From Paenibacillus sp. FSL H7-0331 (lineage in GTDB: Bacteria; Bacillota; Bacilli; Paenibacillales; NBRC-103111), in the NCBI RefSeq assembly GCF_001956045.1, contig NZ_MRTH01000049.1, positions 1 to 50,733 on the forward strand: a DNA stretch of 50,733 bases. Reading direction: 5' to 3'. Positions within the stretch are counted from its first letter, which is position 1. Each line of letters opens with the position of its first letter. The notes beneath the pieces were generated by a model. That model did no database searches. It saw only the letters and a list, made by a program, of their open reading frames with translations, and was not told where the DNA came from. A program made the translations under genes and the position numbers. Positions 29,543 through 37,924 of this stretch are shown in pieces.

Positions 29543-31024
29543 TCAGTTACAAGGCTTATTCAGCGCTGCTCCTAGCTGAGCAAGCAGCCCCATCCCCATT
29601 TGAAACATGACCCTATAGCCGCTCCGCTGCAATTCCTCACCGCCCTGATTGGTCTGGGAAACTCCTCTTATGAACCCATCGATGGTTAAATATTCCTGCA
29701 GAGCAATCCAGGCCCGTTCCCCGCGAATCAGATAGCTGACCTCCAGCAGCCCTTCTCTTGCGCCCAACACCATTGCCGCAGCAATTCCAGCAGATCCCCC
29801 AGCTTCCGTACCTGTGGACGAATCGTCAGCAAATACGGTCCATAGGCCGTTTTCCTGCTGTAAAGACGCCGCAAATCCAGCTGAACGGACGAACTCTGCT
29901 GCCGCTTGCTGATAGAGGGTACTGGGTTTGTTGTCATTCCAAGCCTTCAGCTCGATTAACATTCTGGCAGCGCCGAGCAAATACCAGGCTAAGGCACGGG
30001 CCCAATTCAGGTAGGAGCAGTGATTCTCGGCATCTGCACGCAAATAAATCCCACGCTCCGTAACCAACCTCTCTTTGCGTGACCATAGCTGCATTAAGGC
30101 GAGCTCAGCCAGATCGTCGCGTCCGCGTGCCGCGGCAATAGCTGCTATAGGATAACCTACCGTATAAACGCCTTCACCGGTAATCGTATCGGTTTCACGA
30201 TCGTATATGGAACCATCTGCTCTTTGATAATCAAGCCAATAAGCGATTAGTGAATCGATAACCGGATGATCTGGTTGTATTTTAGCCAATACTGCATAGG
30301 GTAATGTCTGTTCAATCACATCAGCAACTATTTTACCGTTCTTCACTCGCGGTCCAGTAGGCTCCTCGATTTCCTTGTTATCGTCCACAAACAGCTTCAA
30401 ATGCTGCTCGACAGCCAATAGATAGTGAGTGTCCTTCGTAAAACGATACATATCGTACAGTCCATCCAGCACACAGCCTTCCATCCATCCCGAGCGGTGG
30501 TAGCAGGCCTGAGATTGGAGATGGTATGTGAATAATGCCAAACGATTCGTTGCATGGGCTGGAGCCAGCAGTAAGTGTGGGGAAAATACGGCGCAGTCCT
30601 CGCCCTCACCACACAATAACCATACATCTTCTGTCCCCTTGATCATCCGCAAGCCCACGCCTTCGCGAAATATTCGTTCTCCCCCGTCAGGAGTAACAGG
30701 GATTTCGAACATTTGCTTGGCATAAGCATATCTGACATCAAACAGACCGAGTCGTTCCCCACTTTCATACAAAAAAGCCTCGAGCTCTACTTCCTCTCTG
30801 ACATGGACCGCAAACGTGATTCGCAAGCCTTGAATAGGCTCCTTTGGCAGCTTGCCTGTAAAGTACAGCACTGTGGATGTACCTATATTAGCAGGAGCGA
30901 CTATCACTGCTGCTGCACTTCCCTTGGGAAGATGCGAGCCGTCGAATGGACGATTCGGTGCGACGACCGAATCCGCAAATCGGTAATGCTTATGCCATTC
31001 AAGCTGTTGCTGTTGCTGCTGCAT
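29543..31024 (-). CDS. GH88/GH105-type unsaturated glucuronyl/rhamnogalacturonyl hydrolase
   Basis: The product has 493 residues and starts with a run of six Gln (ATG 31024, AGGAGG seven bases upstream). Residues about 170-490 form an (alpha/alpha)6 barrel: GWMEGCVLDGLYDMY, the Asp in IYDRETDTITGEGVYT, NWARALAWYLLGA and TEAGGSAGIAAAM correspond to the conserved blocks of GH105/GH88 enzymes, which remove unsaturated uronic acid from pectin- or glycosaminoglycan-derived oligosaccharides. The first 160 residues form an extra beta domain. No signal peptide, so probably cytoplasmic. It is the last gene of the operon, 12 bases after a Rieske gene. Confidence 0.75.
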   Translation of the reverse strand: MQQQQQQLEWHKHYRFADSVVAPNRPFDGSHLPKGSAAAVIVAPANIGTSTVLYFTGKLPKEPIQGLRITFAVHVREEVELEAFLYESGERLGLFDVRYAYAKQMFEIPVTPDGGERIFREGVGLRMIKGTEDVWLLCGEGEDCAVFSPHLLLAPAHATNRLALFTYHLQSQACYHRSGWMEGCVLDGLYDMYRFTKDTHYLLAVEQHLKLFVDDNKEIEEPTGPRVKNGKIVADVIEQTLPYAVLAKIQPDHPVIDSLIAYWLDYQRADGSIYDRETDTITGEGVYTVGYPIAAIAAARGRDDLAELALMQLWSRKERLVTERGIYLRADAENHCSYLNWARALAWYLLGAARMLIELKAWNDNKPSTLYQQAAAEFVRSAGFAASLQQENGLWTVFADDSSTGTEAGGSAGIAAAMVLGAREGLLEVSYLIRGERAWIALQEYLTIDGFIRGVSQTNQGGEELQRSGYRVMFQMGMGLLAQLGAALNKPCN

Positions 31025-31036
31025 TCCGTCCCTCCT

Positions 31037-31417
31037 CTACGATGATATTCCAGATCCAGACTTCGAGCTTGTCACCACATATACACGGTCCTCTTCGATT
31101 ATTGTTTCGTATCTTTTGAGCTTAACCGATGCATCCAGTAAAAATTGTCCTGTCTTGAGATCAAATTCCCAGGCATGCAAGGGACAACGCAATATTTGCT
31201 GATCCCTGTCATAGTGATATTCGTAGACCTGGGAGGTCAGATTGGTACCGCCGACCCACCCCTTACATATGCTTACTCCCCGATGAGGACAGACACTTCG
31301 CCAGGCATGGACTTCACCTTCAACCTCGTACACCCCGATCTCCTGCCCTTCAAGGACGACCAGCTTGCTCCTTGCTTCCCGTAATTCCTGCAACGTAGCT
31401 ATATAATGACGATTCAT
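31037..31417 (-). CDS. Rieske [2Fe-2S] ferredoxin (copy B)
   Basis: The product has 126 residues, one stand-alone Rieske domain. The cluster ligands are C43-x-H45 (CPHRG) and C78-x2-H81 (CPLHAWEFD), at the same positions as in copy A. It carries electrons for an oxygenase or reductase. The ATG overlaps the upstream amidohydrolase stop by four bases, so translation is coupled. No oxygenase subunit or ferredoxin reductase gene is near. Confidence 0.9.
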   Translation of the reverse strand: MNRHYIATLQELREARSKLVVLEGQEIGVYEVEGEVHAWRSVCPHRGVSICKGWVGGTNLTSQVYEYHYDRDQQILRCPLHAWEFDLKTGQFLLDASVKLKRYETIIEEDRVYVVTSSKSGSGISS

Positions 31418-32490
31418 TCGGCTGCCTCCTTGCCGACAGGTCGTTTCAAACCGAACAGCTGCAATGCTGTTTCACCCATAACAGGTACTCTCAAATGCTT
31501 CGGAAGACTTAATTCGACGGTTTTGGGCGCGTCGAAATCCCAATGCGGGTAGTCCGAGGAATAAAGCAGTGTTTTCTCCGCATGGATCATCTCCAGAATT
31601 TGCAGGAAATACTCTTTCTTTTCGGGCTCCTCCAAAGGTTGGGTCGTTAAATAAACCTGATTAATAATGTATTCTGACGGATATTTGGTAAGCCAAGGAA
31701 CTGAGGATCGCAGCGACTTGTAGTGATTATCCAACGTCCATATCACATTAGGCAGCCAGGATATTCCACCCTCCATACCAATCAGCTTAAAGCCCGGGAA
31801 TTTCTCAAATACGCCTTCACAAACCAGACTAATCAGATGGGCTATATAGCTGAGACTTAAGCCTGCATGCCATTCCATGTACCTGGTCGGATAACCGGCA
31901 TTGGTAGGCTCTGGTGCAATCCCTCTCCCCTCGGCAGTAGGGTGAATCGCTATCGGGAGTCCATACTGCTCAGCAGCCTCATAAATCGGATGAAAAATCC
32001 GTTGTCCATACAAGGTCCGCGAGGCGCTTGGCATCACAATCTGCACCATATCGGGATGATCGCCCCAGCGATGAATCTCCTTTACAGCGGCTACAGGGTC
32101 GCTATTATTAATGAGGATCGAGCCTTTGAAGCGCGAATCCTCCGGAAGCCAATAACCAGCTGTCCATTCGTTGTAAGCAGCAGCAACCGCATTGGCATAA
32201 TCGGGATTATAGTACACCGAAATATTGATTGCATCCGTTGTCAGAATCGCATAATCAATGCCATTTTCATCCAGAAGCTGTTTCTTCATTAATGCTGGGT
32301 CACTTCCCGGTGGCCCGGACTCTGGATAGGCATCCTTCCTATACGCTCCAATCAGAGAATAATAGTGTGCGGGAATGACTCCCATCGCTTTCCATTCGTT
32401 GTGCCACGTTCTGGGCAGAAAGGGAAGCAGCTCGTCACTGCTCTTCAATGCGTGATGAACATCAATATCGACAATAACTCTCTTATTCAT
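31414..32490 (-). CDS. Amidohydrolase-2 family metal-dependent hydrolase/decarboxylase (copy B)
   Basis: The product has about 358 residues. ATG 32490 follows GAGGAG by eight bases. It is a TIM-barrel amidohydrolase of the ACMSD/COG2159 type: DIDVHH (D-x-H metal ligands, residues 8-13), PIAIHPTAEGRG (His), EKFPGFKLIGMEGG and SSDYPHWDFD (catalytic Asp). Members decarboxylate or hydrolyse aromatic-ring cleavage products, often with Zn or Mn. It is a paralogue of copy A and, like it, followed directly by a Rieske gene. Confidence 0.85.
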   Translation of the reverse strand: MNKRVIVDIDVHHALKSSDELLPFLPRTWHNEWKAMGVIPAHYYSLIGAYRKDAYPESGPPGSDPALMKKQLLDENGIDYAILTTDAINISVYYNPDYANAVAAAYNEWTAGYWLPEDSRFKGSILINNSDPVAAVKEIHRWGDHPDMVQIVMPSASRTLYGQRIFHPIYEAAEQYGLPIAIHPTAEGRGIAPEPTNAGYPTRYMEWHAGLSLSYIAHLISLVCEGVFEKFPGFKLIGMEGGISWLPNVIWTLDNHYKSLRSSVPWLTKYPSEYIINQVYLTTQPLEEPEKKEYFLQILEMIHAEKTLLYSSDYPHWDFDAPKTVELSLPKHLRVPVMGETALQLFGLKRPVGKEAAE

Positions 32491-32519
32491 AAAGTTATCT
32501 CCTCGTATCAGGTTATATC

Positions 32520-32876
32520 TCAAGACATCATTAGATACAGGCTGCCATCCTCTACCTTAACCTCATAACCCCGCAGCTTGGCGCTGGAATCAGGTGCCAG
32601 ATGACGACCATCGGTCAAATCAAATTCCCATCCATGCCAAGGGCAGCGCAGGATTTGGCCTTCATAACCGAATTCATATTCGTAAACGTCCTTGGGCAGC
32701 GTGGTTCCGTTAATTAACCCTTTGCACACCGGTGCAGCAGCATGCGGGCACAGATTGCGCCACGCATAGAAACGGCCACCCACATAGAAAATCCCAATCT
32801 CCATATTTTTGATGACGACGATTTTTTTACCTAGTGCCATAACTTCTTCCTCAGAAGCTGCAAAATATGGATTCAA
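32520..32876 (-). CDS. Rieske [2Fe-2S] ferredoxin (copy A)
   Basis: The product has 118 residues. The start is TTG 32876, about ten bases after GGAGG, and overlaps the stop of amidohydrolase A. The cluster ligands C43-x-H45 (CPHAAA) and C78-x2-H81 (CPWHGWEFD) are intact. It pairs with amidohydrolase A and is paralogous to copy B. Confidence 0.9.
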   Translation of the reverse strand: MNPYFAASEEEVMALGKKIVVIKNMEIGIFYVGGRFYAWRNLCPHAAAPVCKGLINGTTLPKDVYEYEFGYEGQILRCPWHGWEFDLTDGRHLAPDSSAKLRGYEVKVEDGSLYLMMS

Positions 32877-33964
32877 GACTCATGCACCTCCTCCACTTCA
32901 GCCGCAAGAGCAGGTAATCGATATAACTCCTGCGCGGTTTCCCCCATCACACGCCTTTTCATTTCACGTGGCATCGGCGGCAGCGCCATCATCGGGTTAT
33001 CAAAATCCCAATGCGGATAGTCTGTTGAAAACATCACCCGTTTATCGGCTCCGATCATTTGGAAAATTTGCAGCAGCTCCTTGGGATCATCCGGCTCTTC
33101 AATCGGTTGACTTGTCAAATAAATATGCTCACGAATATATTCCGAAGGGCGACGCTTCAACCAAGGCACGGTGGATCGAAGCGCCTTGAAATTCTTATCC
33201 ATCCGCCACATCAGGTGAGGCAGCCAGGATATGCCGCCCTCTATGGCAACAAATTTTAATTGCGGGAATTTTTCGAATACACCCTCGCAAACCAGACTAT
33301 TCACATGCGCCATATAGCCAGTAGGTAAAATGTTGTGCCATTCAAAGTAACGTGTCGGATATCCTGAGTTCGTCGGGGACGGGGAAATCCCTCGTCCTTC
33401 ACCTCCCGGGTGAACGGCTACAGGAAGCCCATTGCGTTCTGCCGCTTCATAAATCGGATGAAAAAAACGCTGACCGAGCAGCATCCGTGATGCACTCGTC
33501 ATGACCACCTGCACCATATTCGGATTAGAAGCCATTCGATCAATCTCCTTGGCAGCAGCAATCGGGTCTGTATTATTGATCAGAATCGAGCCGCGAAACT
33601 TCGGTGAAGCCTTTAGCCACAGCTCCGACATCCAATCATTCCAGGCGGAGGCAACCACGTTGGCATAATCCGGGTCCGGGTATAAGGAGATTTCAATTCC
33701 GGAGTTCAGGATCGCATAGTCGATATGATACTGCTCAAGCAGGTGCTTCAGCATAAATTCCGGGTCACTTCCCTGTCCGCCACCATTCTCCGGGACTGCG
33801 TCCTTCATGGCTCCGCCGACTGCTGAATAATAGACCCGAGCCGCTCCAATTCCCATCTCCAGCCACTGCTCGTGCCATACCCGCGGGAGAAATGGCAGCA
33901 GCTCGTTTAAGCTTTTCATTCCATTGTGCACATCGGCATCGACGATTAATGATTTATTCCCCAT
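32873..33964 (-). CDS. Amidohydrolase-2 family metal-dependent hydrolase/decarboxylase (copy A)
   Basis: The product has about 363 residues. ATG 33964 is preferred; an ATG four codons earlier directly abuts AAAGG. It has the same barrel motifs as copy B: DADVHN, PVAVHPGGEGRG, EKFPQLKFVAIEGG and STDYPHWDFD. In this copy the second residue after the D-x-H is Asn rather than His. Both copies share most of their length, pointing to a tandem duplication of the two-gene unit. Four-base overlap with the Rieske gene. Confidence 0.85.
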   Translation of the reverse strand: MGNKSLIVDADVHNGMKSLNELLPFLPRVWHEQWLEMGIGAARVYYSAVGGAMKDAVPENGGGQGSDPEFMLKHLLEQYHIDYAILNSGIEISLYPDPDYANVVASAWNDWMSELWLKASPKFRGSILINNTDPIAAAKEIDRMASNPNMVQVVMTSASRMLLGQRFFHPIYEAAERNGLPVAVHPGGEGRGISPSPTNSGYPTRYFEWHNILPTGYMAHVNSLVCEGVFEKFPQLKFVAIEGGISWLPHLMWRMDKNFKALRSTVPWLKRRPSEYIREHIYLTSQPIEEPDDPKELLQIFQMIGADKRVMFSTDYPHWDFDNPMMALPPMPREMKRRVMGETAQELYRLPALAAEVEEVHES

Positions 33965-34023
33965 TATGAGTCCCATCCTTTATCGGAGTTGTTTAGCTTC
34001 TAACATTACGTCCTTGCATTTCT

Positions 34024-34908
34024 TTATTCCTTCACGCTGCCAAGCACAATCCCTTTCATAAAGAAACGCTGGATGAACGGATAGACTAACAAAATCGGCA
34101 GTGCTCCGAGGAAAATTTGTGCAGACTTTGCAGTCCGATCTGATACCTCAGCCAGCATCTCCATATCAACACTGCCTGCCAATAACGTATCTACTGCCGT
34201 AATAACCGTATACAGATAGCTCTGCAAAGGATAATTATGCGGTGAATTCATGAAGATAATGCCATCAAACCAGGCATTCCACTGCCCAACAATGGAAAAT
34301 AGCAGCAGGGTCGCCAGAGACGGCGTCGACAGCGGGACAAATATTCGCCACAGCACCGTCCAATGACCGGCGCCGTCCATAAATGCTGCTTCCTCCAGCT
34401 CTTTGGGGAGTCCGCGAAAGAAGTTAAGTAAAATCAGAATGTTGAACACAGGCAGTGCATGATGCAGAACCAGTGCCCAAATCGAATCCAGCAGGCCAAG
34501 CGCCTTAATCGTCATATATAACGGGATCAGACCACCGTTAAACAGCATGGTGAACACAAAGATCCACGCATATAACGTTCTTCCCTTTAATGCCTTGGCA
34601 TCCTTGGATAACGGATAGGCAACCAGAATAACAAGCACCATGTTCAAGGTAACACCCAGCGCCACACGCTGCAGCGTTACCACAAGCGAGCGTATGAACT
34701 CGGGTTTTTGGACAATAAACGCATAAGCCTTCCATGTAAATTCGACCGGCCACAGCTTGACAAAGCCTGCTGCCGCAGCAGAGCTGGAGCTGAGCGAAAT
34801 CGCAAATACATTAATCAACGGTAAAATACATAAGAGCGACAAGCCGACCAGCAGCACATAATTCGAGATAATAAACAGTCTGCGGGACCACGACGGATGC
34901 TCAACCAT
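34024..34908 (-). CDS. ABC transporter permease, LplC/CUT1 type
   Basis: The product has 294 residues and six transmembrane helices. The binding-protein-dependent transport EAA loop is EEAAFMDGAGHWTVLWRIFVPLSTP near residues 185-210. The C-terminus FIQRFFMKGIVLGSVKE is the hallmark of LplC-like sugar permeases. It pairs with the permease gene 18 bases upstream. No ATPase gene is present; such systems use a shared MsmX-type ATPase. Confidence 0.92.
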   Translation of the reverse strand: MVEHPSWSRRLFIISNYVLLVGLSLLCILPLINVFAISLSSSSAAAAGFVKLWPVEFTWKAYAFIVQKPEFIRSLVVTLQRVALGVTLNMVLVILVAYPLSKDAKALKGRTLYAWIFVFTMLFNGGLIPLYMTIKALGLLDSIWALVLHHALPVFNILILLNFFRGLPKELEEAAFMDGAGHWTVLWRIFVPLSTPSLATLLLFSIVGQWNAWFDGIIFMNSPHNYPLQSYLYTVITAVDTLLAGSVDMEMLAEVSDRTAKSAQIFLGALPILLVYPFIQRFFMKGIVLGSVKE

Positions 34909-34926
34909 TACGCTTTCCTCCCTTCC

Positions 34927-35829
34927 CTAGAAAATTCTGTAGTTAGCGAAACGATAAGCCATCAAATAAGATGTAGACAGCAGGATAAAGGAAACCACTG
35001 ATTTAAACAGTCCTATGGCCGTTGCAACGCCATATTGCGCATCAACGATCCCGATTCGATAAACAAATGTATCGATAATATCGCCGCTTTCATAAACAAC
35101 CGGACTGTACAAATTAAACACCTGCTCAAATCCGGCATTCAACACATTTCCTATACTAAGCGTGACCATTAACACAATAATCGGAGCCATGCCGGGTAAA
35201 GTCACATGCCAGGTTTGCTTCCATCGATTAGCACCGTCAATGACAGCTGCCTCATATAACGACGGGTTAATGCTCGTAATGGCTGCCAAATAAATAATTG
35301 AGCTGAAGCCAAATTCCTTCCATTCATTGGACAGCACCAGTGTAAAGGGAAACCAGTGATTATCCGCCATAAAAAAAATCGGCTCTATACCCAGCCACTG
35401 CAGGCCTTGATTCACAATCCCGGAAGAAGGCGACAGGATGTCCACCAGAACCCCGCTCAGGATAACCCACGATAAAAAATGCGGCAAATACACGAGAGTT
35501 TGCACCATACGCTTCACAAATTCTCGCCGCATTTCGTTCAATAACACAGCCACAGTCAATGGAACTATTAACCCCGCTATAATTTTCATTACCGCGATAT
35601 AGATCGTATTCCAGATAACCTGATAAAAGCTCGGAAGCTTCATGACATACACAAAATTATCGAAGCCGACTAAAGGTGAACCCATAATTCCCTTGGCCGG
35701 ATTAAATTTCTGAAAGGCAATAATAATGCCCAGCATAGGACCGTAGCTGAAGATGAGTACGAGCAATAAACCCGGAATAATCATCAAATGCAGAGGAAGC
35801 TGCAGCCTCCATTTCGTATTCATTTCCAT
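34927..35829 (-). CDS. ABC transporter permease, LplB/CUT1 type
   Basis: The product has 300 residues with six helices. It starts at ATG 35829 after AAGGGAG. The opening (LMIIPGLLLVLIFSYGPMLGIIIAFQKFNP) and the EAA loop (YEAAVIDGANRWKQTWHVTLPGMAP) are typical of LplB-like permeases for oligosaccharides. It forms the heterodimeric channel with the next gene. Confidence 0.92.
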   Translation of the reverse strand: MEMNTKWRLQLPLHLMIIPGLLLVLIFSYGPMLGIIIAFQKFNPAKGIMGSPLVGFDNFVYVMKLPSFYQVIWNTIYIAVMKIIAGLIVPLTVAVLLNEMRREFVKRMVQTLVYLPHFLSWVILSGVLVDILSPSSGIVNQGLQWLGIEPIFFMADNHWFPFTLVLSNEWKEFGFSSIIYLAAITSINPSLYEAAVIDGANRWKQTWHVTLPGMAPIIVLMVTLSIGNVLNAGFEQVFNLYSPVVYESGDIIDTFVYRIGIVDAQYGVATAIGLFKSVVSFILLSTSYLMAYRFANYRIF

Positions 35830-35904
35830 TCAACTCCCTTATGCTTCAAGACTTGATTTCGAAGGAAAGGGGCCGGGCACAACCTCCCCGTAAGCCCCCT
35901 TGTA

Positions 35905-37620
35905 TTATTTATTTTTGCTGTAATACTCGTTAACTTCCTTTTCAATTGCATCGCCGCCAAGGCTTTTCCATTCCTTGACGAATTTATCAAAATCGCTTAT
36001 CGGTGCGGCCCCCATTATAATTTTGGTTACCATTTCGTTCTGGATCTTTTGGAGTGTGGCATCCTTCTCCACCATCGTAGCTGTAGGGGCACCGGTGAAG
36101 GCATTGAACTGATAGTTCTTGTTTTTCAAATAGGTCGCGATGACACCGAATGAACCCTCAGGACCAAAGGTCCGCTCCGAGAACCACAGGCTGTCGTCAC
36201 CCTTGCGAAAGCCTGCTACCCGGCTGAAGTGGAGCGATGCCGGAAAGTCGAGCTTGCTTCCATCACCTTTGTTTTTCAGCTCCTCTACCACCTTCAAATG
36301 GGCATTGATATTCAAGTCTGCCGGATTAATGAGCACTGGGAAATATTTTCCGGGGTAAATACCGGTTGCTGTATCGATAATAAAAGGATTTTTGGAGCCG
36401 CTGTAATCGGTCTGAAAGTAACGTTTATTGTACAAATTCAGTAATTTGATTACGGCTTCAGGGTTTTTGCTGCCTTTTTTCACGACAAAGAATGAAGTCG
36501 CGGCATCATTAGCCTGTAGAATAACCGGTTTGCTGTCTGCGGATGTAATCGGAAATGCCTGCCAATCCGCCTTCGGATCATTTTTGCGGTTGTCCTTGAA
36601 GAAGGTCGTCGCATCCGCCACATAGCCGAATGCTACACCCAGCTTACCTGCCGCCGCATCCTCAGCTACCTTTTTCCAAGGCTTAACGGAAAACTCCTTA
36701 TCGATCACGCCATCCTTATAGAGCTGCTGCAGCTTTTCCAGAGCTGGCTTCATCTCCGGCTGCACCGAGCCGTATACCAGCTTATCGGAGGCGTCCTTGA
36801 CCCAAAATGTCGGGTAGGCATGGTACGCATTGAACAGTCCGATCAGTGAAGCAGGCGTGACCCCGTTATTGGCTTCCTTAAAAATATCCTTGCTCACACC
36901 AAGCCCAATCGTATCGGCCTTGCCGTTGCCATCCGGATCGTTTTTGGCAAATGCCGTGGCAATATTCAACACATCGTCCATCGTCTTCGGCTCCGCCAGA
37001 TTGAGCTTCTTCATCCAATCCGTCCTGATCCAAACCATGCTGGCGGAGGCTACACCATTGTTCTCAAATGTCTGCGGAATCCCCATCAGCTTGCCGTTCA
37101 CGGTAACAGACTTCATTGCGGCACCGCCATCCTTAAGCAGCGCTTCCTTGGTAAACGGGGTTGCGTATTTATCGTAAAGCGTGGTCAGATCCTCCACCAA
37201 ATTGGAATCGATCAAACGCTGCATGACCACCCGGTCAACCGCCATAAAATCGGGCAGCTCTCCTGAAGCAAGTGTGACGTTCAGCTTTTGTGAAAATTGG
37301 GAGGCATCGACAACCCACAGGTTTTTGACTTTAATGCCCAGATCATTTTCCATAATGGGGGTCCAAATGTTTTTATCCAGCGACTCTCCCTCGGCAAATT
37401 TGAAGCTCGCATCTATCGCACGAACTGTAGACACCTCAATCGTCGGACTGTATTTACCCATCGGATCTGCAGGCTTGTTATCCACTGCTGCTGCAGGTGG
37501 TGTAGAGCTCGGTGGTGTAGTATTTGGTGCTGCCGCCTCTTTGGTTGAGGTACAGGCGCTCAACAGCAGTGGAATTGATAGCGCTGTCATAATGAGTGAA
37601 TTGCGTTGTATTCTCTTCAT
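35905..37620 (-). CDS. Extracellular solute-binding lipoprotein (family 1, oligosaccharide)
   Basis: The product has 571 residues. The lipobox LLSAC is at residues 19-23, followed by a Thr/Pro/Ala-rich linker, then a two-lobed binding protein of the large Paenibacillus LplA/YtcQ type (VEDLTTLYDKYATPFTKEAL, NGKLMGIPQTFENNG, VWIRTDWMKKLNLAEPKTMDD). It captures sugars for the permease pair downstream. It is the first gene of the long minus-strand operon that ends with GH105. A G/C-rich hairpin near 35870-35900 may reduce read-through to the permeases, so the binding protein is made in excess. Confidence 0.9.
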   Translation of the reverse strand: MKRIQRNSLIMTALSIPLLLSACTSTKEAAAPNTTPPSSTPPAAAVDNKPADPMGKYSPTIEVSTVRAIDASFKFAEGESLDKNIWTPIMENDLGIKVKNLWVVDASQFSQKLNVTLASGELPDFMAVDRVVMQRLIDSNLVEDLTTLYDKYATPFTKEALLKDGGAAMKSVTVNGKLMGIPQTFENNGVASASMVWIRTDWMKKLNLAEPKTMDDVLNIATAFAKNDPDGNGKADTIGLGVSKDIFKEANNGVTPASLIGLFNAYHAYPTFWVKDASDKLVYGSVQPEMKPALEKLQQLYKDGVIDKEFSVKPWKKVAEDAAAGKLGVAFGYVADATTFFKDNRKNDPKADWQAFPITSADSKPVILQANDAATSFFVVKKGSKNPEAVIKLLNLYNKRYFQTDYSGSKNPFIIDTATGIYPGKYFPVLINPADLNINAHLKVVEELKNKGDGSKLDFPASLHFSRVAGFRKGDDSLWFSERTFGPEGSFGVIATYLKNKNYQFNAFTGAPTATMVEKDATLQKIQNEMVTKIIMGAAPISDFDKFVKEWKSLGGDAIEKEVNEYYSKNK

Positions 37621-37924
37621 GAACGTTCCCCCTTGATATTTATTCTTACTATCCTGATTGTAAAACGAACCCGCCTCGAAGCATACGGGACTTTCTTATG
37701 ATCGTTATCTTATTTTATCCAATTCGTGAATTAGACAAGATTGATGCTGTCCTTATAGCAAATGGATATAAGAAAAACTTCTGATCGAAGCCTATTCGAA
37801 GAAGATACATCCGTGTTTTAAATGTAGCTTTTCTTGCAATATCAGAATATTCAGCTCTGCTGAAACTAATAAATTCTGATATTATGAAAAAGGAAACTGC
37901 TTGGTAAGCCAGCTTCCCATTCCA
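37621..37924. other. Intergenic region upstream of the transport operon
   Basis: No gene is visible. It contains a perfect 11-bp inverted repeat (AATATCAGAAT at 37838-37848, ATTCTGATATT at 37873-37883) enclosing a second hairpin (TTCAGCTCTGCTGAA). It also holds the terminator of the yesMN-like pair. The inverted repeat could be an operator or an mRNA structure. The transport operon's promoter should lie near 37640-37780, but I cannot pick one with confidence. Confidence 0.5.
37885..37917 (-). terminator. Rho-independent terminator of the two-component genes
   Basis: On the minus strand GGAAGCTGGCTT and AAGCAGTTTCC form an imperfect stem around ACC, followed at once by TTTTTC. It lies directly after the response-regulator stop at 37925, in the right place to end that transcript. 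Confidence 0.8.

Noticed and set aside
37838..37883. Inverted repeat as a terminator
   Set aside because: It has a 24-base loop region holding its own hairpin and no T-run; the real terminator lies at 37885-37917. It is kept only as a possible operator.
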